This document shows, piece by piece, positions 25,450 to 37,800 of a stretch of 64,000 nt of DNA. The notes under the pieces are model-generated. The model searched no databases. It was not told the DNA's origin and worked only from the letters and a program-made list of their open reading frames with translations. The position numbers and the translations under genes were made by a program. The DNA lies in the NCBI GenBank assembly GCA_023548195.1, contig JAJHZJ010000014.1, positions 15,600,718 to 15,664,717 of the forward strand, written 5' to 3'. The first letter of the stretch is position 1; the number at the start of each line of letters is the position of its first letter. The stretch comes from Bettongia penicillata ogilbyi. Its lineage: Eukaryota > Chordata > Mammalia > Diprotodontia > Potoroidae.

Positions 25450-28400
25450 ATGCCTCCAAGTACCCAAATACTGAGAAAAGTTTCAAGAGTTACAAATATG
25501 ATCTTTCCACGTGGGAAGGTAAACAGTTCAACTTTAGAAAGTCCCTTATGATTTCTCTTTCCTGTTTACCTTTTCATACTTCTCTTGAATTTTGTGTTTG
25601 AAAGTCAAGTTTTCTATTCAACTCTGGTCTTTTCATCAAGAATGCTTGAAAGTCCTGTATTTCATTGAATGACCATTTTTCTCCTGAAGTGTTATACTCA
25701 TTTTTGCTGGGTAGATGATTCTTGATTTTAATCCTAGTTTCTTTGGCTTCTGGAATATCATATTCCACACCTTTCAATCCCTTAATGTAGAAGCTGCTAA
25801 ATCCTGCATTATCCTGATTGTATTTCCATAATAATTGAATTGTTTCTTTCTGACTGCTTGTAATATTTTCCCCTTCACATGGGAAGTCTGGAATTTGGCT
25901 ACAATATTCCTAGGAGTTTTCCTTTAGGGATCTCTTTCAGGAGGTAATCAGTGAATTCTTTCCATTTCTGTTTTACCCCCTGGGTCTAGACTCTCAGGGC
26001 AGTTTTCATGATTTTCTTGTATAACTCTCATTTCTCTTCCCAATTTTTCCTCCACTTCAGTTACTTGATTTTCAAAATCCCTTTTGAGCTCTTCCATGGC
26101 CTGAGACCATAGCATATTTATTTTGGAAGTTTGAATGCAGAAGTCATGACTTTTATGTCTTCCTTTGATGGTATTCTTTGTTCTTCCCCATCCAAAAGGA
26201 TGAAAGGAAATGCCTGTTCACCAAGAAAGTAACCTTTTATAGTCTTATTTTTTTTTTCCTTTTTTGGGGGCATTTTCCAGCCTGCTACTTGACTTTTGAA
26301 TCCTTTGTCAGGTGGAGGGTATACTTTAGAGACCTGTAAGTTCTCAGTTCCTCCAAGGTGGCACAATCAAGGGAGAGGAGTTTACTCCTCTCTTGGTCTG
26401 TGCTGTGGTCTGAAAGCAACCACAAACTTTTATGCCCAGGATCTGTGAGTAGAATTCCCCTCCAGATCCTCTACCAACTGCACCACACCAGTGTTCTTCC
26501 TCATCCCAGGGCCACCACTTAGGACTGAGACCCAGATCAGCAGCTTGATTCCCCCAGGGTCTTTAGGCCAAGGACTCCAAAAATGAATGTTGTGCTGTAG
26601 TGACTTCTGCTACCCTGGGCAGGTAGGGCTGGACCATGTTCCCTTCTCACCAAGGTGAAAAAACTTTCTCCCTGACCTATGAAGCTGTCTTTGACATTTG
26701 TGGGTTGAGAAATCTGGGAAAAGCAGCTGTTGCTAGTGATTCCATTCCCTGAAGCCTGCTCCAGTCCGCATGGCCAAGACTGGGCTTTGCTCTGCTCCAA
26801 GCCAGTGTGGTAGATCTTTCCTTTCGGTGTTTCAGGCTGTCTTGGGCTGGAAATCTGTTTCACTCCTTCATTTTGTGGTTTCTGTTGCTCTAGAATTTGT
26901 TTAGAGTCATTTTTGCAGGTATTTTATGGGCTAAGGGGGAGAGCAAAAATCAAATTCATCCTTCTGCTCCACCATCTTAGCTCCACCCTACCTCATGTCT
27001 TTCTTCTGAAAAATTCTCAATTGATCCTTTCATCCCTGCTAACTCTTGTCCTGTATCTTTTCTGCTCTTTGTAGCTAAACTCAAAAAGACTGTCTCCAAC
27101 AGGTGCCTCCACTTTCTCTTCTCTCACTTTCTTCTTAACCCCTTATAATCTGGCTTCTGACCTTATCATTTCACTAAAACTGCTTTCTTCAAAGTTACTA
27201 ATGAACTTTTAGTTGTGAGATCCGATGGTCTTTTCTCCATGACTTCTCTGCAGTTTTGACACTGTTGATCACTCTCTCGATACTCTCTTCTCTAGATTTT
27301 CAGGATACCACTCTCTCGATGTTCTTCCTTACCTACTGGACCACTCCTTCCCTGTTTCCTTTGATGAATCCTCCTCCAGATCTACCCTCTATCTGTTGGT
27401 ATCTCTCAAAGTTCTGACCTGAGCCTTCTTTTCTTTTCCCTTTATATGAGTTCACTTAGTGATCTCATCAGTTCTCATGGATATAACTAACACCTTTATA
27501 CTAATGATTCTCAAATCTACATTTCCTCCCCCAGTCTCTCTGCGGATGACCTCCAATTTTAACTCTCCAATGGCCTTTCAGACATCTTGCACTGAACTCT
27601 CAGTAGACATCTTAAACTCAACATGTCCAAAACAGAATTTATCTACCTTCCTTATTTTGGTAGAGGGTAACACCAACCTCACAACCCTACAGACTCACAA
27701 CCTAGGAGTCTTCCTATATTCCTCACTCTCTTTCATGCCCCATCCCCATATCCAAGTTGTACCAAGGGCAATTCATTTTAACTTTTGTCGTATCTCTTGA
27801 ATACATTTCCTTCTCTCCTCTGACCTTGCTACCATGCTAGTTCAGGCACTCATCACTTCACAATTTGCTTAGCTTGCTGGTGGACCTGCCTTCTCAAGTG
27901 TCTCCCCATTACCATCCACCCTCCATTTAGTCACTAAAGTGATTTTCCCAAAAGGCAGGTCTAATCATTTCTTACCTTCACCCAAAAAACTCTAATAGTT
28001 TCCTATTGCCTCCAGGATCGAATACAAAAAACTTTGTTTGGCATTTGAAGCCTCTCATAACTTAGCTTCCTTCTACCTATCCAGTCTTCTTATATATTAT
28101 TCTCTGACAAGTGTTTTTTGATCCAGTGACACTGGTCTCCTGGCCGTTCTGTCTCTTGGCTCCAGACATTCTTTCTGGCTATGCTTCATACCTGGAATGC
28201 TCTCCTTCTTGCGCTCCAAATACTGACCTCCCTACCTTCCTTTAAATCACAACTAAAATTCTATCTTCTAAAGTAAACCTTTCCAGCCCCTCTTAATTCT
28301 TTCTCTTAATTATTTCTTATTTATCCTGTATGTTGCATTGTATATATCAGTTTGCATGTTGTCTCTCCCATTAGATTATAAATTCCTTGAGGAGAGGGGC

Positions 28401-28755
28401 TTTCTTTCACCTATTTTTGTATCCCCAGTGCTTAGCATAGTGCCTAACACATAACAGATGCTTAATAAATGTTTATTGATTGACATATGTATGCAAACAT
28501 TTTATTGCAAGGTATATGCATATATTATGTTGTACATAACACATATAAATGTGTATGTATATAAATACATATTATATGTGTGTATATGTACCTGTAGTAT
28601 TTTCATATATAAATGGCTTATTTGATATTATAATTATTTCTGTAGTTTGTAGATAGTAAGGTCCATGAAGGCAAAAATCGTGCATTATTTAATCTTTTTA
28701 TCCTCCCAGCACACAGAACAATGTGCATTTTTCAGGACTTAATACATGTTATTGA

Positions 28756-28833
<78 letters not shown>

Positions 28834-31800
28834 TGTGTATGTAGGTATTATATATAACATATATATAATATATATAACAAATATATCTATATATCAGTCT
28901 TTCAAATTAAATGAGATAATATCTGTAAAGTGCTTAGTATGAGTCCTGTCCTTTAATAAATGCTTATTCCCTCTGCCCACCCCTTTCAGATAGTGGAACT
29001 TGAATAGGACAAAAATTAATTTGATGGTTCTCTGGAGCCATAGAGACTGAGTCCATTTCCTGAGTGAAAATCCATATTGATGCTTCATCAGAGAGGAAAA
29101 TAGATAAATCTGAAGGGAAAGAGTGGCTGGATTGTGCCTTAGGAGAGAGATTTGGGGGAAAAGGAATAAGAATTCCTGTCTCTATATTTCTTCCAGCTTT
29201 AGAACCTGGTTAGTTCTTCTTAGACTAAGCTCCTTTATCCTGGTTTGAATATTTATCCCCCTTTGTTTTCTTAATTGTTGAACCTTGATGACAAATGCTT
29301 AAGGGAAAATAATGAAAATGGCTCTCTTTTGCCTCAAGTTGATACGGTGTTTCTGTGGTCACTTTGGAAGCTGTTACAGTGAACTCTGGTCCGGGAATGG
29401 GCATTTGGAACCTGCTTTTCTTTGTTAATTGAACATTCAGAAGATATAAGAAGTAGAACTTGGAGTCAGCAGCATGTGCACTGAATTCTGTACTTGGCCC
29501 TCAATAAAAGGCTTTTTTTTCTTACTTTAGAACCTACACAGGGACCACAGACAGTTTGTGAGCGCTGGAGGAAAAGTCTTCTGGAGCACTATGGTGGCAG
29601 ACCTCGGGAAGACCAGTATGTTCCACAGTGTGATGAGTTTGGCCATTTTAATCCTTTGCAATGTCATGGAAACAGCAACCATTGTTGGTGTGTGGATAAG
29701 GATGGCAGAGAGGTTGAAGGAACTAGATCACAGCCAGGAATCACTCCTGCATGTAAGAGCCCCCTACGGATTCATTATGGCATACAAATGCTTGGAGATA
29801 TGAGGAAAAGCCATGATACTGACTAAACATTACACTGAATCCTAGGCTACTTGTTCTCCAGGGACAGTGCCTAAGATGGAGAGATAGAAGGAAAGAAAAA
29901 AATCAATAAATTTGATGTAATAATTTATAATCTGGTCCATTGAATATTCAGGTAAACGTTTGGGAGGCAGCTTGCCTCCCAAATAGGGAACCATCAGAGT
30001 CAGGAACACCTGCCTCCAGTAAGTGGATGCTGACTGTGTGCCTGAGCATATAGAAGTAAGTCCCGTAAATTCTCCATTTTCAAGGGAACCATCCAAGGCT
30101 ATAAGATACAACAAAATTCTGATTTGCATTGGCAACGGAAATTTCCTCACTGGGGATTGTCTATACCAGTGAAGTCACAAGTGGGGACCCTACTGCCCAA
30201 TCCCTCCATCCCCCTGCCATGATTTAGTGTTTGGTCTCATTTTTAGTTTTTTTGATTACTTAACATCTGGGATTTATGAGACCATATGGTCCTTTCCATT
30301 ACTATCACTCTCTTTTCTCTTTGTCCCCCAAAGTAGCTCAGTATGAAAGAAATTTGCCTGTTAAACTAGACACCAAAACTTGGTTTTTTTTAATTGTAAA
30401 GTATCTTCCATCTTTGTATTCCTTTGTGTGAATAATAGGCAGATTTCCAAAACTGTTATTTTTAAAAACCTCCTAGAAATCCAAATTTCCTTTAAAAGAA
30501 CATCTGGAACACATCTGTTGGGTGGAGAGTCTTAGATTATGGAGACTGTGACCTAGGGGAAACCTAATTTAACTATTTTTTTTTCTTGTCTTTGTCCCTT
30601 CTTTCTTCCTCCTGTGGCAGGTATACCGAGCATTGCTCCTCCCACCATTCTGCCATCCCCACGTCCTGATGTAATACCACCATCTGTGGGCACATTCCTG
30701 CTGTATGCCCAGGGCCAGAAGATTGGCTACCTACCTCTCAATGGAACAAGGCTACAGAAAGAAACAGCCAAGACACTATTATCACTGCATGTAAAGTATA
30801 TTCCTCAGGATGAACTTTTCTACCAGCATGCATAGCTTCTCTGCAGGCTTAAAGCCATCATGTATTTTATTCTGTCATGATCTCCTCATGCAGATGGCAA
30901 GGAAGTATAGGTCTCCTCTCATCCATATATGGTAAACTATTTCTGATATTATCTCACCCTAGTCTTATCAAAGATAATTTTTCAGAGTTTGTAAGTATGG
31001 AAAGAGAGGGTTTGTGGTTATTAGGTGTGTCCACTGAAAGTGCAGAAATCCAAATAGGAAATTGCAAAAGTGTACTAAAGCCATATAAGTGAAAGTGGGA
31101 TGGCATATTGAGGAATATTCCTATGAAGATACCTTGTAAATTTACATGACAGACTCACCACCTATTTATTTTATTTTAACCAAACCTGGGACAATAGGAT
31201 GTGCTGCTTTGTTTTATCATGTTCTCCACATCCCTAGTACCTGTTCCAGGTCCTTTTTTTGACATGAAGCTTATGTTAAAGCTCATATTTCTGAGAAGGA
31301 AATTTCTTTGCTAGGGATGTTTTCTGATTCTGGTTCTGTTTGGCTGAACTTTGGTTTGGGTCAGGGAGAGCAGGGATTTAAGATTAGGAAATAATTGTTA
31401 TTACTAGTACAAATTCTAGCATCTGAACAAGATTTCTCTAAAGAAAAAGAATTGAAAACCAAGAAATTATTTTTATATACAGAAAAATTCCACTTATTTT
31501 AATCAACTGCATTTAGTTGACTGCATTTCTGGGAATATCTCTGACAGGATGAGAAAAAATTGTAACATGGGATTTGTAAGAACATCTTGAGAAATATGTA
31601 ATTCCTTCCTTAGAAATCTTGAAATGATTATGGCTTCAATCTTGGAAATCATTCTCCTGGATGACATGCGTATTTAAATTCCTTGGATAATTAACATTTT
31701 AGAGATTTTATTTTTATGCAAAGCTACAGTTGATCCCAATATCTCAATACAAATTCATTCCTACAACTAATAAAGTCTGAACAATTATTTTGCTTTTGTT

Positions 31801-34800
31801 GTTCACCTAATTCAATCATATCTGATGCTTTGTGACCTCATGGATCATACTGCCCATGGGCTTTTCTTGGCAAAGATACTGGAGTGGTTCGCCATTTCCT
31901 TTTCCAGTGGATTAAGGCAAACAGGTTTAGTAACTTGCCTAAGTTGCATAGCTAGTAAGCATCTGAAGTCAGATTTGAACTCAGGTCTTTTTGACTCCAA
32001 GTCTCAGAATTACTGAACCACCTTGTTGCCTCCTATGCAAACAAAGGTTAAATGACTTGCCCAAAGTCACACTGCTAATAAGAATCTACAGTTGAATTTG
32101 AACTCAGCTTGTCTTGACTCTTGATCCAGCACTCTATCCACGGAGTCATCTAACTACCTAGTTATATCCTATAATTATGTTTCAGAGAAAGAGTCAGTAA
32201 GCCATGCCTCATTTTTCTTGTATAAGTCTTCCTTACACAAAACTTGTATGTGTTGTTCTTCAGGCATTCAGTTGTGTCTGACTCTTCGTGTCTACATAGA
32301 TGCCAGGCCCTTGTATCCTCCACTATCGAAGTCTGTCCAAGTTCATGTTCATTGTTTCCATGATACCATCTATTCTTCTCATACTCTGCTGTCCCCTTTT
32401 CCCTTTGTCTTCAATCTTTTCCATTGAGTCCCACCTTCTCAGTATGTGGCCAAAGTATTTAAGCTTCAGTATTTGACCTTCCAGTGAATAGCCTGAATTA
32501 ATTTCTGTAAGTTTCAACTGACTGGATCTCCTTGCTATCCAAGGGCCTCTTAAAAGTCTTCCTCACAGCACCACAGTTCAAAAATGTTAATTCTGTGGTG
32601 CTCAGCTTTCATTATAGTCCAACTCTCACATCCATACGTTGCTACTAGAAAAAGCATAGCTTTAACCATACAGACATTTATCAGTAAACTGATGTCTCTG
32701 CTTTTTTGTATTTTATTTTTCCCCAACTACATATCAAGACAATTTTAGTATTCATTTTTCACAAGATTTTGAGTAGCAAATTTTTCTACCTACCTACTTC
32801 CCCTCCCTTCTTCCAAAAATGGTAGGTAATTTGATGTAAGTTATACATGTGCTATCATATAAAACATACTTCAATATGAGTCACAGTTTTGAGAGAAAAA
32901 ACAGATCAAAAGAAAAAAAACACAAAAAAGAATAGAGTGAAAAAATATACTTCAATCTGCGTTCAGAGTCCATCAGTTCTTTATCTAGATGTGGATAGCA
33001 TTTTCCTTTGTGAGTCCTTTGTATTGGTCTTGGATCATTGTGTTGCTGACAAGAGCTAAGTCATTCATAGTTGATCATTGCACAATTCTGCTGATACTAT
33101 GTACAATGTTTTCCTGGTTCTGCTCGTTTCATTTTGCATCAGCTTGTACAAGTCTTTCCAGGTTTTTCTGAAATCTGCCTGTTCCTCATGTCTTATTGCA
33201 CAGTAGTATACCATTGCACTCATACCACAACTTGTTCAGTCAGTCCTCAATTGATGATATCCCATCACTTTCAAATATTTTGATATCATGAGAAGGCTAC
33301 TATAAGTATTTTTGCACATGTAAGTCCTTTTTTCCCTTTTTATGATCTCTTTGGGATACAGACCTAGTAGTGGTATTTCTGGATCAAAGAGTATCACAGA
33401 TTGGTTGCCTTTTGCGCATAGTTTTCAATTGCTCTCCAGAATGTTTGGATCACTTCACAATTCCATCAGTAGTATATTAGTGTGCCAATTTTCCCACATC
33501 CTCTCCAACAATTATCATTTTTCTTTTTTGTCATATTAGCCAATCTGATAGGTAGGTGTAAGATGGTAGTTCAGAAATGTTTTAATTTGCATTTTTCTAA
33601 TCAAAAATGATTTAGAGCACTTCTTCATATGCCTGTATGCTTTGATTTCTTCATCTCAAAACTGCCTTTTCATGTCCTTTGACCATTTATCAATATAACA
33701 ATATATATTCTTACAAATTTGACTCAGTCATAGTCACTTGCTATAAAGATTGATTCCTAGCTTTCTACTTTCCTTCTAACCTCAGTTGCATTGGTTTTCT
33801 TTGTACAAAAGCTTTTTATTTTAATATAATAAAAATTATCTGTTTTACATTTTGCAATGTCCTCTTTCTTGTTTGGTCATGAATTCTTGTCTTCTCCATA
33901 AATCTGACAGGTAGACTATTCCTTGGACTTCTAAATGCACCTTTATGTCTAAATCATGCACCCATTTTGACCTTATCTTGCTGTATGGTATGAGATGTTG
34001 GTCTATACCTAGTTTGTGTCCTGTTGTTTTCCAATTTTCCTAGCGATTTTTGTCAAATAATGAGTTCTTATCCTAAAGACTGGGGTCTTTGGATTTATCA
34101 AACAGTAAGTTACTGTGGTCATTACTACTGTGTCTTGTGTACCTAATGTATTCCACTGATCTACCATTCTATTTCTTAGTCAGTACCAAACAGTTTTGAT
34201 GATTAGTGCTTTATAATATAGTCTGAGATCTGGTATTGTTAGGCTACTTTCCTTTTTTTCATTAATTCTCTTGATATTCTCTACCTTTTGTTCTATCAGA
34301 TGAATTTTGTTGTTACTTTATCTGGTTCAAATAAGTTTTTGGTAATTGGATTGATATGGTACTGAATAAATAAGTTAGTTTAGACAGAATCATCATTTTT
34401 ATTATATTGGTTCAGTCTCCCCATGAGCAACTGATATTTTTCTAATTGTTTAGATCTGACTTTATTTGTGTGAAAAATATTTTATAATTGTTCATATAGT
34501 TCCTGGGTTTGTCTTGGTAGGTAGACTCCCAAGTGTTTGATGTTGTCTACAGTTATTTTAAATGTAATTTCTCTATCTTTTGCTCCTGGGTTTCATTGGT
34601 CATATAAAGAAATATTGATGATTTATGTGAGTTTATCTTATATCCTGTAACTTTGCTAAATTTGTTAATCATTTCAAATAGTTTTTTAATTGATTCTCTA
34701 GGGCTCTGCAAGCATACTATCATATCATCTGCAAAGTACTTTTTGCAGACAGTTTTGTTTTCTCATTGACTATTCTAATGCCTTTGATTTCTTTTTCTTC

Positions 34801-37800
34801 TCTTATTGCTATAGCTAACATTTCTAGTACCATCTTGAATAATAGTGGTGATAAAGGGCATCTTTGCTTCACCCCTGAACTTATTGGGAAGGCTTCTAGC
34901 TTATCCCCATTATAGATAATGCTTGTGGATGACTTTAGATAGAGACTACTTATGATTTTAAGGAAAATTCTCTTTATTCCTATGCTCTCTAGTGTTTCTA
35001 ATAGGAATGAGTAATATATTTTATCAAAAGTCTTTTTAGTATATATTTAGATAAATCATATGATTTCTGTTGGTTTTATTAATGATATGGTCAGTTGTGC
35101 TGATAGTTTTCTTAATATTTGGCCAACCCTACATTCCTGGTATAAATCCCACCTAAGTCATAGTGTGTAATCCTTATGATATATTGCTGTAATCACCTTG
35201 CTAATATTTTGTTCACATTTTTTGCATCAATATTCATTAGCAATATTGGTCTACAATTTTCTTTCTCTATTTTAGCTTTTCCTGGTTTAGGTACCTTTTT
35301 TGTCTCACAAAAGAAGTTTGGTAGGACTCCTTTTTGCCTGTTTTTCCAAATAGTTTATATAATATTGGAATTAGTTGTTTTGAAATATTTGGTGGAATTA
35401 ACCTGTGAACCCCTCTGACTCTAGGGATTTTTTCTTAGGGAGCTCATTAATGTCTTGTTCAAATTTTATCTAAAATGTGGTTATTTAGGGATTTTATTTC
35501 CTAATCTGCTAATTTGGATGATTTATATTTTCATAAATGTTCATCAATTTTATTCATTTTTGTCAGATTCATTGGAATAAAATTGGGCAAAATATTTCCT
35601 AATGATGAATTAATTTCTTCTTCATTGGTAATGATTTCACCTTTTTCATTTTCAATAGTAGATATTGATTTTCTTCTTTTTTAAATCAAATTAACCAATG
35701 GCTTAATTATCTTAATGGTTTTTTTTTTGTACAAAACCAACTCCTAGAATTATTTATTTATTATATAAATATTTATTATTTTTTTTCCTTTCAGTCTTAT
35801 TAATCTCACCTTTGATTTTCAGGATTTCCAATTTGGTGCTCAGTTGGGGACTTTTAATTTGTTCTTTTGTGTGTGTGTTTTTAATTGCATTTCCAATTCA
35901 TTAATCTGTTCTTTTCCTATTTGTTGATGTAAGAATTTAGAGAAATAATTTTTCCTAAGTACTGTTTTGGCTGCATCCCATAAATTTTGGTATGTTGTCT
36001 TATTCTTTTCATTCTGTTTGATGAAATTACTGATTATTTCTATGATTTGTTTTTTGACCCACTTATTCTTTAGGATGAGATTATTTTGTTTCCAATTAAT
36101 TTTTAATCAATTTTTCCACTGCCTTTTGTTGAATGTAATATTTATAGCATTATGACTTGAAAAGAGCACATTTAATACTTCTGTCTTTCTACATTTCATT
36201 TTGACTTTTTTATGCCCTAATACATGGTCAGTTTTTGTGTAGGTGTAATATGCTGCTGAGAAAAAAAGCATATTCCTTTCTGTTTCCATTCAGTTTTTTC
36301 CCAAAGATCTGGCATATCTAAATTTTCTAATATTCTACTTACCTCTTTAATTCCTTTCTTGTTTATTTTTTGGTTAGATTTATCTAGTTCTGAGAGGGGA
36401 CAGTTGTGATCCCCCTAGTATAATTTTGTTGTCTATTTCTTACTGTAACTCACATAACTTCTGTAAGAATACAACTAGGTGCGTATATGTTTTGCATTGT
36501 TATTGCTTCATTGTCTATGGTACAAGATGTACTTTCCTTACTTATCTCTTTCAATTAGGTCTATTTTTGTTTTGACTTTATCTGCAATCAGGATTGCTAC
36601 TCCTATTTTTTTAAACTTCAGCTGAAGCATAATAGGTTCAGCTTCAGTTCCTAACCTTTACTCTTTTTGTGTTTCTCTGTTTCAGGTGTGTTTCTTATAA
36701 ACAACATATTGTAGGATTCTGGTTTTTGATCCATTCTTCTATTTGTTTCCATTTTATGGAAGAGTTCATCCTATTCACATTCACAATTATGAACACTAAC
36801 TGTATAATTCCTTCCATCCTATTCTTCCATCTGTTTGTCCTTTCTCTCCTTTCATCCTTTCCTTTATCATTGCTGTTTTGCTTCTGTCTACCACCTCCCC
36901 TTATCTGCCACCCTTCAGTTAGTCCATCCCTTTATTTAATTTCCTCCCCTTCTATTTCCCTGTTAGGTGATATATATTTTAATATTAAACAGATTATTTA
37001 TAGAACCCTCTCTTTGAGCCAATATGGATCAGAGCAAGGTTAAAGTGGTGTCCACCACCCACCCTTCCACATTCCTCTCTACTGTATTAATAGGTCTCTG
37101 TCACTTCTTCATGTGAAATAATTTATCCCATTCCACATGTCCCTTCCTTCTCACCCATGGTATTCTTCTTTATCATCCCTTAATTTTTTTATGACATTTC
37201 CTCAAATTCACCTTCTACTCATCCCTCTGTATACACATATTCCTTCTAATTGTATTATTAGTGATACAATTTTTAAGAATTACAAGTATCATCTTTGCAT
37301 ATAGGCATGTAAATAGTTTGACACTATTGAATCCCTTGTTTTCTTCTCCCTTTTTACCTGTTTGTACTTCTTTTGGGTTATTATATTAGAGATCAAATTT
37401 TTGGTTTTATTGTACTCTTTTAATGAAAGCTTGAAATCCTCTTTCATTGAATGATCATTTTTTTCCCTTGATGTATTATCTTTACTTTCACTAGGTAAGT
37501 GACTCTTGGTTGTACCCCTAGTTCCTTTGCCTTCCAGAATATCATGTTCCATGGCCTCTGATCTTTTAACATTGTAGCTGCTAAGTCCTGTGTAATCTTG
37601 ATTGTGGCTCCCCTATATTTGAATTATTTCTTTGAGGCCACTTGAAGTATTTTTTTTCTTTGACCTAATCATTCTGAAATTTGGCTACAGTGTTCCTTGA
37701 AATTTTTAGTTTGGGATCTCTTTCCTGAGGTGATCAGTGGGTTGTTTCAATGCTTATTCTGCCCTCTGCTTCCAGGATATCATGGCAATTTTCCTTAATA

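Larger units (their letters stand above)
23520..28490 (+). repeat. L2 LINE, plus strand, split by an HAL1-like element
   Basis: Net length is about 2.55 kb in two parts, 23520-24575 and 26994-28490. The left part has endonuclease-type text, then RT N-terminal text ([20 protein letters not shown]). The right part has RT blocks (FDTVDHSL, and a worn [10 protein letters not shown]) and the L2 tail GCTTAGCATAGTGCCTAACA with AATAAATGTTTATTGATTG. Frames are broken. Confidence 0.85.

Noticed and set aside
27459..27800. 113-codon plus-strand frame
   Set aside because: An out-of-frame reading of L2 reverse-transcriptase sequence.
29842..30150. 102-codon minus-strand frame in a short NID2 intron
   Set aside because: No homology recognised, no splice context, and part of it looks SINE-derived.
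30614..30835. Frame extending past 30790 as the true exon end
   Set aside because: The GTAAAG donor after LSLH joins in frame to [10 protein letters not shown] at 42405, the conserved NID2 sequence.
34680..34870. Reverse-transcriptase motifs as a retroviral pol gene
   Set aside because: The FADD and CPLSPLLF blocks sit in an L1 ORF2 arrangement with no gag, protease, integrase or LTR around them.
36669..37043. 124-codon hydrophobic frame resembling a membrane protein
   Set aside because: It is the non-coding strand of the minus L1 (inter-ORF region); the Phe/Leu richness reflects T/C-rich DNA.
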